Positions 38,839 through 47,836 of a DNA stretch of 64,000 nucleotides are shown here, one piece after another. The stretch is from Methanobacterium sp. SMA-27. GTDB taxonomy: Archaea; Methanobacteriota; Methanobacteria; Methanobacteriales; Methanobacteriaceae. The DNA is taken from NCBI RefSeq assembly GCF_000744455.1, contig NZ_JQLY01000001.1:2386501-2450500 (forward strand), in the 5' to 3' direction. The translations under genes were made by a program, and so were the position numbers. The notes under the pieces were generated by a model, which saw only the letters and a list, made by a program, of their open reading frames with translations, had not been told where the DNA came from and made no database searches. Position 1 is the first letter of the stretch. Each line of letters opens with the position of its first letter.

Positions 38839-39891
38839 TCATGACATTTTTGTTTTTATTTTTTCTTTTCTATAGATTTTATAAGCCGCATAAGTTATTC
38901 CCAATATTAATGGCCCTATAAATAGTCCAGGAATACCCATAGTCACCGCACCATAAATGAATCCTAATAAAAATACCAATGGATGTATTTCAGAATATTG
39001 AACAGCAATCTTGGGTCTTATGTAAAAGTCTGTTGTTGTTTCTATTATCCAACCAAATATAATCACCAATATACCTTGTGTGGTGTTCCCAAGGAGTATA
39101 CTGATAATTCCAATGGCACCATACACGATCCATGGACCAATAATGGGTATAAACATGGCTATTCCACTTATGATAGCTAATAATAGTGCATAAGGATATC
39201 CTAGTAAGTAATATAAAATTCCAGAGAGTACTCCAAGGATTACTGCAGGAATAGCATTACCGACAATTATGCTTTTTAAAACATCTTCAGCACTATCAAA
39301 CAATTCCTGGTAGAAATCATTGTCTTTAACCGGAATAACATCTGTTATAAATTTAATTACTTTATCTCCATCTCTTGCAAAATAAAATACTGAAAAAATT
39401 AATATGAGCATTTGGGCAGCAAAAGATGGAATTGAACTTATCATGGCAACTAAGGAGCTAGCAACAAATGAAATAAATTCATTAATTCCAGATTGTACAG
39501 CTGTTATTATACTTTGGGTAAGATTACTTGGAAGATTGAGATTATTTACAGCTTGGTTTATTACAGTCATGTTCATAGTAGAATTGCCAGTAGCAGCTTG
39601 CTGTAATGAGCCAAATGAAGATTCAGCTATAAGTACAAACTGCGTTAAAGTAAAATACAACAATAAAACTATGGGAATGGTGAATACTATTATACCTAAA
39701 AAAACAGACAAAGTGTCATTTTTAACATATGGTTTGATTTTCCGGGATATAAATCGGATATAATATGCTAATATAGCACCGAATATTACCATAGTCAAAA
39801 TTGGGATTAAAATTCCCAGTGAAAGAAGTGTTAAGATTATTATAAGAGGTATTATTGTTGAAATAGCTATTTTTTTTAAATGATAACTCAT
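38839..39891 (-). CDS. AI-2E family transporter
   Basis: A membrane protein of 350 residues with seven or eight helices, of the AI-2E/UPF0118 family. Members export quorum signals or ions in bacteria, and sodium/proton exchange is shown for some. Signatures are the polar loop between early helices ([14 protein letters not shown] basic region), [29 protein letters not shown] and the [11 protein letters not shown] loop, with [23 protein letters not shown] at the end. The frame is open upstream, but the ATG at 39891 with GGTGGAG before it is the clear start. Confidence 0.85.
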   Translation of the reverse strand: MSYHLKKIAISTIIPLIIILTLLSLGILIPILTMVIFGAILAYYIRFISRKIKPYVKNDTLSVFLGIIVFTIPIVLLLYFTLTQFVLIAESSFGSLQQAATGNSTMNMTVINQAVNNLNLPSNLTQSIITAVQSGINEFISFVASSLVAMISSIPSFAAQMLILIFSVFYFARDGDKVIKFITDVIPVKDNDFYQELFDSAEDVLKSIIVGNAIPAVILGVLSGILYYLLGYPYALLLAIISGIAMFIPIIGPWIVYGAIGIISILLGNTTQGILVIIFGWIIETTTDFYIRPKIAVQYSEIHPLVFLLGFIYGAVTMGIPGLFIGPLILGITYAAYKIYRKEKIKTKMS

Positions 39892-40491
39892 ACTCCACCT
39901 ACAAACTTTTAGAATATTATGTTCCATGTATATTTAATTCTTTTAGAAGTATTTTGCATTTTTCCAAAATATAAAAACTTACATAGAGACTTCTCAATTG
40001 AATCATACCATCAACTGATTTAAAAATGTTATATCCAATATTTAAGTTATAATGTTAATTGAGCGTTTTAGATTAATATACTATATAACAATCTAAAAAA
40101 ATGTAAGTATGATGTATATGTTTATTTTCTGAAATTAAATACGTTAAAGAAACAAGGATTACTCAAATAAAAATTAAAATGGAAATAATCAGTTTTCATT
40201 GACCCTCAGGAATAATTAATTTTATATTTATTTAAACCAGCGACATATGATACATAGCATATCCAATTCATTTTTTGTATCAATCAGTGGTTTTTTATTT
40301 CATTTGTTAATTAAATTATTATTTATTTTATCGTATTCGCAACAAAAATTTTTCTAAAAAATTGGTGACTAAAATAGATTAGATAACTTCGTAAATGATG
40401 CTATGACGAATAAAAATTTTTGGTGGAATTTTTCAATAATGTTCCAAATTGTAACCACTTTCTATTAGAACTAAAAAAAGAGTATATAGGT
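39892..40491. other. 600-base intergenic region
   Basis: AT-rich gap upstream of the AI-2E transporter and downstream of the monooxygenase gene (both transcribed leftward). Its right part must hold the monooxygenase transcript end and its left part the AI-2E promoter. No open frame with a start, no palindrome and no RNA-like fold stands out. Confidence 0.4.
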
Positions 40492-40782
40492 TCATTTTTT
40501 GTCAGCTGAGTAAACAGCAATGTCTAATTTTCTCGCTAAAAAATTTTCAATTGCCACACCAAATGCTTTGAAATGTTCAGTTTGCATATGCGTTTCTAAT
40601 ACTTCTAGATTTTCCCATTGTTCGAGCATCAGTAGGATATCATCACCTTCAGTGCTTGCATATAAATTATAACTGATACAACCCGATTCTAAACGAGTTG
40701 ATTCAATTAGATCTTGAGATTTTGTAATGATTTTATCCCTCTCACCAGGATTAGATGTTATTGTGGCTGTTACTATGATCAT
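40492..40782 (-). CDS. antibiotic biosynthesis monooxygenase (ABM) family protein
   Basis: A 96-residue dimeric alpha-beta barrel protein of the ABM/YgiN family, cofactor-free or quinol monooxygenase-like. Signatures are MIIVTATITSNPGERDK at the start, CISYNLYAS, and MLEQWENLEVLETHMQTEHF with the conserved Trp and His. Bacterial members oxidise quinols or respond to redox stress; in a strict anaerobe the role is open. TAAGGAGGAATCAA gives a near perfect ribosome-binding site before ATG 40782. The TetR regulator gene lies immediately upstream on the same strand, and an operator-like site lies between them. Confidence 0.85.
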   Translation of the reverse strand: MIIVTATITSNPGERDKIITKSQDLIESTRLESGCISYNLYASTEGDDILLMLEQWENLEVLETHMQTEHFKAFGVAIENFLARKLDIAVYSADKK

Positions 40783-40892
40783 TTGATTCCTCCTTAAAAT
40801 TATTCATATTATATAGGTTAATCCAGATTTTCACATTATCGAGCTATTTCACCTCGAGATAATTTCAGATATTTGTTGGATTATTAATTCAA

Positions 40893-40912
40893 AATACCGA
40901 CTATTATGTTTT
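40893..40912. promoter_or_regulatory. operator-like half site upstream of the monooxygenase gene
   Basis: AATACCGACTATTATG resembles the 20-bp palindrome seen twice in front of the transporter and alcohol dehydrogenase genes (CATACnGAAnnTTCnGTATG). The left half AATACCGAC fits well, and the right half keeps only GT. It lies about 110 bases upstream of ATG 40782 and just beyond the TetR stop codon. Weak on its own. Confidence 0.35.
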
Positions 40913-40926
40913 TTTAATGTTAAAGT

Positions 40927-41517
40927 TTATTTTGTAATATAATTCCATAAATGATCTATATTAGAATTCATTCTGTTTTCTATGGGCATTTCAGGCATTG
41001 CTATCCACATTAAGACTGTTCCTACCATGGAAGTTTGAATAACTGTTGCAAGTTCGGTGGAGTCAATATCCCGTCTGATAATATCTTGGGCTGCACCTTC
41101 ATCGAGTACATCTTTAATGAAGTTTAACAAGTTGTAATAAAATTCTGTGTAATGTTTGCTTATTATTTCATATTTTTGTACACCTTCCATTAATAGTAAG
41201 TGTAATGTCCTATAATCTATTTTTTCAGAGCTTTCAGATAATTGTGTTTCGCCTATGATTGATAATATTACTGTTTTTAGTTTTTCTTTGGGTGTGCCTT
41301 CGAAATCTCTAATTTGTCTTATGGTTGAATTAAAATAGTTAAATATATATTTTTCAATCACTGCAACTAGGAGAGTGTCTTTACTGTCAAAGTGATAGTA
41401 AAATCCGCCGGTAGTAATGGTTGATGCTTTTCTAATGTCATTCAAGGAAACATCAACAAATCCTTTTTTTAGAAATAATTTAAATGTTTCTTCCATAATT
41501 CTAGATTTCGTATCCAT
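40927..41517 (-). CDS. TetR/AcrR family transcriptional repressor
   Basis: A 196-residue one-component regulator. The N-terminal helix-turn-helix is clear: SRIMEETFKLFLKKGFVDVSLNDIRKAS then TTGGFYYHFDSKDTLLVAVIEKYI, with the GGFYYHF recognition helix of the family. The C-terminal ligand domain has no identifiable sequence signature. It is next to the monooxygenase gene and about 0.46 kb from the transporter start, with operator-like palindromes ahead of the transporter and the dehydrogenase, so it probably represses the cassette and is released by an alcohol-, ketone- or acetate-type ligand (inference). ATG 41517 is preferred over GTG 41523. Confidence 0.88.
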   Translation of the reverse strand: MDTKSRIMEETFKLFLKKGFVDVSLNDIRKASTITTGGFYYHFDSKDTLLVAVIEKYIFNYFNSTIRQIRDFEGTPKEKLKTVILSIIGETQLSESSEKIDYRTLHLLLMEGVQKYEIISKHYTEFYYNLLNFIKDVLDEGAAQDIIRRDIDSTELATVIQTSMVGTVLMWIAMPEMPIENRMNSNIDHLWNYITK

Positions 41518-41855
41518 ATACACATCTCTTTATAATTTTTAATAATAGAAGTCTTGTAATGTTATAGATCATCTAGTGACAATCAAATTAATAAAGATAT
41601 CCTAAACGAATAAAATTAAGTCATGTTTTATCGAGTGCTTTATACTATATATTAAGAATTGAATCTGGGCAAAACATATTAATACTTTTTTAAAAACTTT
41701 TAATTTTATTTTTGAGATTTAAAAATTATTATATTCGTGAACAAGAAATAATTTGTTGGATAAATGTTCATAAATTACTTTAATTTTGATAAAAGTTTTT
41801 CTTTAGACCAATTACAAAAAGAACGGTCTCTATTAATATTTACTATTAAGCATCA

Positions 41856-41882
41856 CAAACAGACTATTCGGTATGTTTATAT
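41856..41882 (+). promoter_or_regulatory. operator palindrome and TATA box of the transporter gene
   Basis: CAAACAGACTATTCGGTATG at 41856-41875 is a palindrome with a few mismatches, followed directly by TTTATAT at 41876-41882. A repressor bound here would cover the BRE and TATA region. The same arrangement stands in front of the alcohol dehydrogenase, 762 bases further on. The 340 bases before it, back to the TetR gene, hold no other gene. Confidence 0.55.
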
Positions 41883-41932
41883 GTTTGGCTACATAACTAC
41901 TATCAATTTGCAGAAATCAATGAGGTGAAAAA

Positions 41933-41983
41933 ATGAAAGGACTAGCATTGAGATTAGTATGGATTGGCGATAAAAATGGGTGA
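41933..41983 (+). other. 16-codon leader ORF, copy of the alcohol dehydrogenase start
   Basis: ATG 41933 follows GAGGTGAAAAA and reads MKGLALRLVWIGDKNG before TGA 41981-41983. The first five codons match the start of the alcohol dehydrogenase (MKGLAMLKIGEIGW), and the bases before it match the dehydrogenase leader too. Its end overlaps the transporter start by 8 bases (ATG 41976). It is probably a leftover of a duplication that now couples translation of the transporter to this frame; whether the peptide is made is unknown. Confidence 0.45.
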
Positions 41984-42575
41984 AGAAGAAACTGCCACCA
42001 TAACTATAGATGGCCAGAAGCTATTAAAACATAACCCTGCAAATCCTGCCCCTTTAGGACTGGTTGCTACTGGAATGACCTTAATTCTATTAAGTTTTTC
42101 TTATGCTGGATTTTATGAGTTAAGCAGTGTGATATTGGCTATGGTACTGGCATTTGGTGGAACTATAGACTTAATTGTTGGTGCAATGGAATACAAGAAT
42201 GGAAATACTTTCGCCACACTTGCATTTGGTGCATTTGGATCCTTTTGGTACTCCTTTGCAATACTACTAATTTTACCCAAATTAAATCTGGCATCTGCAC
42301 CTAATTCAGCATCACTCGCAGCATATTTATTCTTGTGGGGTGTTTGGACTGCTGTAATGTTTGTAGCAACACTTAAAATAAGTCGTGGATTCCAGATACT
42401 ATTCTCTACATTAACATTACTGTTCTTCGTATTGGGATTAGGCGCATTAACCGGAAACAGCACCATAAACATAATTGGTGGTTATGTGGGAATATTTGTT
42501 GGATTATTAGCATTCTACTTGGGAATGGCAGAGGTTATAAACGAAATCTATGGGAATAGGGTTCTACCAACCTGA
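41976..42575 (+). CDS. acetate uptake transporter, YaaH/SatP/GPR1 family
   Basis: A membrane protein of 199 residues with six helices. NPAPLGLVATGMTLILLSF is the family signature (NPAPLGL), and EYKNGNTFATLAFGAFGSFWYSF is the second conserved block. Bacterial SatP/YaaH members carry acetate or succinate with protons and fungal ones acetate. Here acetate uptake or release, or ammonium, would fit. The frame is open upstream to TTG 41964, but ATG 41976 is favoured. It is preceded by the operator palindrome and by a leader ORF that overlaps this start. The dehydrogenase gene follows 124 bases later behind its own promoter. Confidence 0.85.
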   Translation: MGEEETATITIDGQKLLKHNPANPAPLGLVATGMTLILLSFSYAGFYELSSVILAMVLAFGGTIDLIVGAMEYKNGNTFATLAFGAFGSFWYSFAILLILPKLNLASAPNSASLAAYLFLWGVWTAVMFVATLKISRGFQILFSTLTLLFFVLGLGALTGNSTINIIGGYVGIFVGLLAFYLGMAEVINEIYGNRVLPT

Positions 42576-42617
42576 ACATTCCTCACATAAAAATTTAATA
42601 TGTACTAATTAATCAGG

Positions 42618-42644
42618 CATACAGAACATTCGGTATGTTTATAT
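42618..42644 (+). promoter_or_regulatory. operator palindrome and TATA box of the alcohol dehydrogenase gene
   Basis: CATACAGAACATTCGGTATG at 42618-42637 pairs 16 of 20 positions with its own reverse complement, consensus CATACnGAAnnTTCnGTATG. TTTATATA follows directly. Thus a bound repressor would block TBP/TFB. The ribosome-binding site GAGGTG lies 10 bases before ATG 42700. The same 20-bp element stands before the transporter gene. Confidence 0.6.
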
Positions 42645-42699
42645 AGGGTCTATTTGATAACTACTAATTAGATTTGAATAATCACTGAGGTGAAAAAAA

Positions 42700-43773
42700 A
42701 TGAAAGGACTAGCAATGTTAAAAATTGGGGAAATAGGATGGATAGAAAAAGATAAACCAAAATGCGGCCCAAGAGATGCTATTGTTAAACCATTAGCTCT
42801 AGCACCATGTACTTCTGATGTACACACTGTCTGGGCAGGAGCAATAGGTGACAGACATGACATGATTTTAGGACATGAAGCTTTAGGAGTAGTAGACGAA
42901 GTAGGAAGGGAAGTTAAAGATTTCAAACCAGGCGATAGGGTAATTGTACCAGCTATAACTCCTGACTGGGATTCAGAAGCCGTTCAACGAGGTTTTCCTT
43001 CACAAAGTGGTGGAGCTTTAGGTGGTTGGAAATTCTCTAACTTTAAAGATGGCGTATTCGGCGAATACTTCCATGTAAACCTAGCAGATAACAACCTAGC
43101 ACACCTACCCGAAGGAATGTCATTAGAATCAGCGGTTATGATTACTGATATGATGACTACTGGTTTTATGGCTGCTGAAAATGCCGAAATTGGAATGGGG
43201 GCCACTGTAGCAGTTCTAGGTATTGGGCCAGTTGGACTTTGCGGTGTAGCCGGTGCAGCATTAAGGGGTGCTGGAAGAATATTTGCAGTTGGTACCAGAC
43301 CTAAAGCTATTGAAGTAGCTAAAGAATATGGTGCTACAGATATAATTAGCTACAAAGACGGAGACACCGCAGACCAAATCCTTGAAGCAACTGATGGAGC
43401 GGGTGTTGACGCTGTAATTGTATCTGGTGGTGGTCCTGATATTCTAATAGACGCATTAAAAATGGCTAAAGCCGGATCAAAAATTTCTAACAATAACTAC
43501 TATGGTAAAGGATTCGGTGAAAAAGATACCTTACCACTTTGTCGTGTAAACTGGGGATTCGGTATGGCTGATAAAGATATAGTCACCGGTCTTTGCCCTG
43601 GTGGAAGAGTTAGAATGGAAAGACTAGCAGATATGGTAACCTACGGACGTATGGATCCGTCACTCATGGCTACTCATGTCTACAAAGGTTTTGATAAATT
43701 AGAAGAAGCACTTCTCCTAATGAAAGACAAACCAAGAGATTTAATCAAACCAGTCGTCCTTTTAGACGAATAA
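42700..43773 (+). CDS. adh: NADP-dependent secondary alcohol dehydrogenase (zinc, medium chain)
   Basis: Medium-chain alcohol dehydrogenase of 357 residues, strongly similar to the Thermoanaerobacter brockii/Clostridium beijerinckii enzymes that oxidise 2-propanol to acetone with NADP. The catalytic zinc ligands fall at the same positions: Cys37 (APCTSD), His59-Glu60 (GHEALG) and Asp150 (TDMMTTGF). The coenzyme loop GIGPVGLCG plus G-T-R at 198-200 is the NADP-preferring version. No structural zinc lobe is present, as in that branch. It lies 49 bases before F420H2:NADP oxidoreductase, suggesting alcohol electrons go through NADPH to F420H2. Many codons end in C, unlike most neighbours. Confidence 0.95.
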   Translation: MKGLAMLKIGEIGWIEKDKPKCGPRDAIVKPLALAPCTSDVHTVWAGAIGDRHDMILGHEALGVVDEVGREVKDFKPGDRVIVPAITPDWDSEAVQRGFPSQSGGALGGWKFSNFKDGVFGEYFHVNLADNNLAHLPEGMSLESAVMITDMMTTGFMAAENAEIGMGATVAVLGIGPVGLCGVAGAALRGAGRIFAVGTRPKAIEVAKEYGATDIISYKDGDTADQILEATDGAGVDAVIVSGGGPDILIDALKMAKAGSKISNNNYYGKGFGEKDTLPLCRVNWGFGMADKDIVTGLCPGGRVRMERLADMVTYGRMDPSLMATHVYKGFDKLEEALLLMKDKPRDLIKPVVLLDE

Positions 43774-43826
43774 ATATTAAAAATTCTATTCTTTTTTTTA
43801 AAGAAATTAAAATGGAGCTGATAAAA

Positions 43827-44513
43827 ATGAAGATAGCAATAATTGGTGGAACTGGTGGACAGGGTTTAGGAATTGCCATACGCTTTGTACAAGCCGGAGA
43901 AGATGTTATAATAGGATCAAGAGCAATTGAAAAAGCTGAAAAAGCTGTAGAAAAAGTTAAAGAACTTTTAGATATGGATAAAATTCCCAATCTCAAAGCA
44001 TCTGAAAATGCTGATGGCGCAAAAGAAGCCGACATACTAATCTTAACTGTACCGCTAGCGGCTCAAAGAGCAACTCTCTTGTCTATAAAGGATAATGCAG
44101 CCGGAAAAGTATTAATAGATGCAACCGGACCACTTGAATCAGCTATTGGCGGATCACCAACCCGATGTATCTACCTATCCGAAGGAGCAGCTTCTGAAAG
44201 AGCACAAAAGATCCTACCCGAAGCCAACGTAATATGTGCATTCAACAACATCAGTTCAGGAGCCCTAATGAACTTCCCAAATCCCATAGACTGTGACTGT
44301 TTAATGTCAGGTGACGACCTTGAATCCAAAAAAACAGTCGCAAAACTAATCGAAAAAATACCCGGAGTACAAGTCGTAGACTGTGGACCACTAGAAAGAG
44401 CTCAAATCATCGAAAAAATCACACCCTTACTTATCGGACTAAACATCAAAAAAACCTGCAAAGACGCCGGAATAAGAATAACCGGAATAGACCCCGAATG
44501 CAAATTATACTAA
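43827..44513 (+). CDS. fno: F420H2:NADP+ oxidoreductase
   Basis: Transfers hydride between NADPH and coenzyme F420. At 228 residues from ATG 43827 (GGAG about 10 bases upstream; the ATG at 43812 is poorer) it matches the archaeal enzyme. The N-terminal loop IAIIGGTGGQGLGIAIRF and IIGSR bind NADP phosphate, and TVPLAAQRATL, DATGPLESAIGG and FNNISSGALMNF frame the F420 site. It directly follows the alcohol dehydrogenase and probably shares its transcript, completing an alcohol-to-F420H2 route. The last third is unusually rich in C-ending codons (AAC, ATC, ACC). Confidence 0.95.
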   Translation: MKIAIIGGTGGQGLGIAIRFVQAGEDVIIGSRAIEKAEKAVEKVKELLDMDKIPNLKASENADGAKEADILILTVPLAAQRATLLSIKDNAAGKVLIDATGPLESAIGGSPTRCIYLSEGAASERAQKILPEANVICAFNNISSGALMNFPNPIDCDCLMSGDDLESKKTVAKLIEKIPGVQVVDCGPLERAQIIEKITPLLIGLNIKKTCKDAGIRITGIDPECKLY

Positions 44514-44822
44514 AAAACCATCTCCTCTTCAGATCGGATTAAACATCCGAAACAAAAACCCAATTTAGGGGAATCAGAAGCACCGATTTATAAATGAAGA
44601 ATTCGTGGGCTCAATTTTATGAAAAGATAGCAAAAGGGGCAATTAATAGAATGTTTAGAATTATCTAAAGTCAATGAACGTCCATTGAATAAACAGGAAT
44701 TAGTGCCAAGAATGTGAATTACATATCGAAAAAAGAAATTTTCAAGAACATCTGGATTTATAATAGATACACTTTCCCTTATAATCATTTATCTAGGAAT
44801 CTCAATTAGAGGTGTTAACGTG
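44514..44822. other. 309-base intergenic region after fno
   Basis: Contains TAAAAAACC and AT-rich sequence that may end the adh-fno transcript, and the aspartate dehydrogenase leader with GAGGTG before its start. Reading frames in it are broken by stops in all phases on the plus strand. No RNA or repeat recognised. Confidence 0.4.
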
Positions 44823-45584
44823 ATGGTCGGAATATTAGGATGTGGTGCTATAGCAAACATAATCACTAATTTTGCAGCGGAGGGAAAGCTGGGTGTTGAT
44901 CTAAAATTTTTTTATGACCGCGATATGGAAAGAGCAGAAAACCTGGCATCCCAAGTAGATGGAATAGTAGTACTAAATATAAACGATATGTTGGATCAGG
45001 TTGATTTGGTGATTGAAAGTGCATCTCCCCAAGCTGTGATGGAGGTCGTTCCACACATTCTCGAAAGAGGAAAAGATGTGATTGTCATGAGTTTGGGGGC
45101 ATTGATGGACCCTGCTCTTAGAGATCATTTAGATGAGATAGCCAAACAAACTAACTCCAAGATATACGCACCTTCTGGGGCCGTTGTAGGTTTAGACGGT
45201 ATCAAAGCCGCTTCCATCGGTAAGATCCGTGAAGTAAGTCTGGTCACACGAAAGCCTCCCAAATCTCTAGGAATCTCAACAGATAAAGAAACAATATTGT
45301 ACGAAGGCAAAGCAAGAGATGCGGTGCGTAAATTTCCACTAAACATTAATGTGGCTGCTGCTTTAACTATTGCCTGTGGTAAGGAAGTGGATGTAAAAAT
45401 CATAGCTGACCCGGCTGTGGACCGCAACTGCCACGAGGTTCATGTAGTGGGTGATTTTGGGGAGCTTAAAACTACCACCCAAAATATTAGATGTGCCACC
45501 AATCCGAAAACAAGTATTTTAGCTGCTTATTCTGCAATTAAACTCCTTAAAAGTTTAAACGAAAATCTTAAGATCCTAACCTAA
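44823..45584 (+). CDS. nadX: L-aspartate dehydrogenase
   Basis: Oxidises aspartate with NAD(P) to iminoaspartate, the first step of NAD synthesis in archaea and an alternative to aspartate oxidase, which needs oxygen or fumarate. At 253 residues it matches the family: [16 protein letters not shown] (Rossmann loop), [37 protein letters not shown], and the active-site region [15 protein letters not shown] with the conserved Asn, ending in [17 protein letters not shown] 44823 is taken; a GTG one codon before is also possible. NAD synthetase is encoded 6 kb away. The codon composition is less A/T-biased than its neighbours. Confidence 0.92.
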   Translation: MVGILGCGAIANIITNFAAEGKLGVDLKFFYDRDMERAENLASQVDGIVVLNINDMLDQVDLVIESASPQAVMEVVPHILERGKDVIVMSLGALMDPALRDHLDEIAKQTNSKIYAPSGAVVGLDGIKAASIGKIREVSLVTRKPPKSLGISTDKETILYEGKARDAVRKFPLNINVAAALTIACGKEVDVKIIADPAVDRNCHEVHVVGDFGELKTTTQNIRCATNPKTSILAAYSAIKLLKSLNENLKILT

Positions 45585-45806
45585 AATTTTTTAAAATTAC
45601 TATTTTTTGTACTAATTAACATTAATTCACAATTTTTATCACATTCCATCTATATCTTGCAAATTTTAAGGATTAGTAATCTATTTTATGCCAAACATAA
45701 CCGCCTAGATTTGTTGAGTGTTTTATTGTTGATTTTTGTCTTTTACACTAAATTTAGTATAGTATTACTAATTAAAGAAATATTATATTTTTCATTATGT
45801 AGCCCC

Positions 45807-47003
45807 CTAGCGACATATTATACTTATTATGTCACCATCTACAAGTTCATAGTCGCTTGAAATTCTTCTGCAACTTCTAGCATCAAGTGCATGCATGAAA
45901 CTATCACCTATATCTGTGTGTATTACATATGCCATGTCTCTTGGTTTAGAACCTTTCTTAATGAGCAGAGCATCTGGTAATATATTTCCCTTTTGGTCTG
46001 ATAATTTATGTTCGTCTTCAACAGGAAAAACAACAATCATATCCAGAATTTCAAAAACTGCACTGTTAAGTGCTTTTTGTACTCCTGTACTTCCATACTT
46101 CTGGAGCACATGTTCTTTTATATAATTCAGAGCCTTCATTTGATTTTCATTGAGCTTTTTGGGTTCAAGGATCTCAAAATCAGAATCACCCGGGAAATAA
46201 CTTATTAACCCTGCTTCTGAGGCACGTATAAGGGCAAGTTCTGATTCTGCTGAAGCTGCAATTACATTTCCATATTTATCTTCTAATCTTTTGATGTTTT
46301 CATCTGATGTGGGCATATCTGCCTTATTTGCAACTATTAACATTGGTTTTGCTCTTTTAAGAAGGTCATCAAGGACCGCAATAATATCGGAATCATCCCA
46401 TTTATCATAATCCTTATCAACGACCTTTTTTGCTTCAATAATATCTTCAAGCCTTATACCTGTTCCACTCAACTGTTCAGAAATTACCTTAGCAAGATCT
46501 AGTCTTTCTGACATTACCTTCCTTATCATTTTATTCCAATTTTTCTTTAAAATTCCAAAAAGCCACATGGTGATCTCATGTTCAAGAAACTCAACATCCT
46601 CCAGCGGGTCATGACTACCAGGTTCACAAGGCCTCCCCTCTTCATCTGTAGATCCTGAAGCATCGATAATATGAATGAAAGCTCTTGCCTGTCTAAGGTC
46701 ATCTAAAAATTTGTTTCCAAGTCCTCGGCCTTCATGGGCACCGGGAACTAGTCCTGCAACATCTATAAGTTCAACAGGTATCAACCTTTTCCCAGATACA
46801 CATTTTGAATTGTTAGGATTACATGTAACTTCCAGTTCTTTGCATGGGCACTCTGTTACAACATGTGCAACTGCTTTGTTAGCATCTATAGTTGTGAATG
46901 GATAACTTGCAACTTCTACTTCTGATAATGTTGCAGAATTAAAAAAAGATGACTTTCCGACGTTTGGTTTTCCTGTTACAGCGATTTGAAGCATTTTTCT
47001 CAT
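45807..47003 (-). CDS. ychF: YchF-type redox-regulated P-loop ATPase
   Basis: Translation-associated GTPase-fold ATPase of the Obg/YchF family, archaeal form of 398 residues, which binds ribosomes. Motifs are G1 [14 protein letters not shown]2 PFTTID, G3 [17 protein letters not shown] and the G4-like VANKAD; a TGS domain lies at the C-terminus ([21 protein letters not shown]). [17 protein letters not shown] is a cysteine-rich insert seen in archaeal members. The YchF signature of ATP rather than GTP use is family knowledge. ATG 47003 or the ATG three codons on could be the start. Confidence 0.93.
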   Translation of the reverse strand: MRKMLQIAVTGKPNVGKSSFFNSATLSEVEVASYPFTTIDANKAVAHVVTECPCKELEVTCNPNNSKCVSGKRLIPVELIDVAGLVPGAHEGRGLGNKFLDDLRQARAFIHIIDASGSTDEEGRPCEPGSHDPLEDVEFLEHEITMWLFGILKKNWNKMIRKVMSERLDLAKVISEQLSGTGIRLEDIIEAKKVVDKDYDKWDDSDIIAVLDDLLKRAKPMLIVANKADMPTSDENIKRLEDKYGNVIAASAESELALIRASEAGLISYFPGDSDFEILEPKKLNENQMKALNYIKEHVLQKYGSTGVQKALNSAVFEILDMIVVFPVEDEHKLSDQKGNILPDALLIKKGSKPRDMAYVIHTDIGDSFMHALDARSCRRISSDYELVDGDIISIICR

Positions 47004-47212
47004 TCCTGATATTTATAAGAATCTCTTAATTAATTTAAAGGGCCATGTTAAATAACAATTTCGATAATGAAAAAACAATACTCTGAATTTATTTAATAAT
47101 TCCATTTGTCAAATTGTTACTAGAGAAATATAAATATAAAAAAATCTAAATATTATTTAGACATGAATCAGAGCTATGATCTAATTTTTATGAGTTTAAG
47201 GAGAATAAACAA

Positions 47213-47836
47213 ATGTCAAAATTATATCTGGTGGGTGTTGGGCCGGGATCTGAGAAATATTTAACATTTGAGGCATTAAATGTTGTTGGATCCTCCGATA
47301 TTTTAATGGGGAGTAAAAGAGCTTTAAAACTTTTTCCAGATACAAAAGCCGAAAAAATAGAACTTAATGCTAAAAATATGGGGGAAATGCTTAATTTAGC
47401 CGTTTCAAAGGCATGTGAAGGACGAGCTGTGGCACTTCTGTCCACTGGAGATCCTGGATTTTCAGGCGTATTAAAACCCATCAAAAAATTGGCTGGAAAA
47501 TTGGAATTTGAAGTTATTCCGGGTATAAGTTCGATTCAAATATGTGCATCAAAACTTCAAATATCATGGGATGAAGCCAATATCATAACAATGCATGGAA
47601 AGGGGATTTCAGACGAATTAATTTCCTTATTATCAAATGGAAGAACCACCATTATTCTGCCAAACAATACAATTGAAGAAACTGTGGAATACCTTTTGGA
47701 TCAAGGAATAGATCCAAACAGAAGGGCAGCAGTATGTGAAAATTTAAGCTACGACAATGAAAAGATAGTGGAAGTCCAACTCAAGGAACTTTTAAATGAA
47801 CAATTTGGTTATATGTGTGTGTTAGTTGTTTACTGA
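47213..47836 (+). CDS. cbiE: cobalt-precorrin-7 C5-methyltransferase
   Basis: SAM-dependent methyltransferase of the anaerobic cobalamin pathway, of the tetrapyrrole methylase fold. At 207 residues it shows LYLVGVGPGSEKYLTFEA at the start, LLSTGDPGFSGV, PGISSIQICASKLQISWDEA and MHGKG, the standard SAM-binding series. CbiT (the C15 partner) is not next to it. AAGGAGAATAAACAA precedes ATG 47213. It overlaps or abuts the DUF2115 gene, so the two are translated together. Confidence 0.92.
   Translation: MSKLYLVGVGPGSEKYLTFEALNVVGSSDILMGSKRALKLFPDTKAEKIELNAKNMGEMLNLAVSKACEGRAVALLSTGDPGFSGVLKPIKKLAGKLEFEVIPGISSIQICASKLQISWDEANIITMHGKGISDELISLLSNGRTTIILPNNTIEETVEYLLDQGIDPNRRAAVCENLSYDNEKIVEVQLKELLNEQFGYMCVLVVY

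Noticed and set aside
44588..44788. 66-codon minus-strand frame after fno
   Set aside because: No ribosome-binding site, odd composition, no family resemblance.
45657..45860. 67-codon plus-strand frame between aspartate dehydrogenase and YchF
   Set aside because: Mostly AT-rich hydrophobic codons, no ribosome-binding site, overlaps the YchF 3' end; taken as chance.
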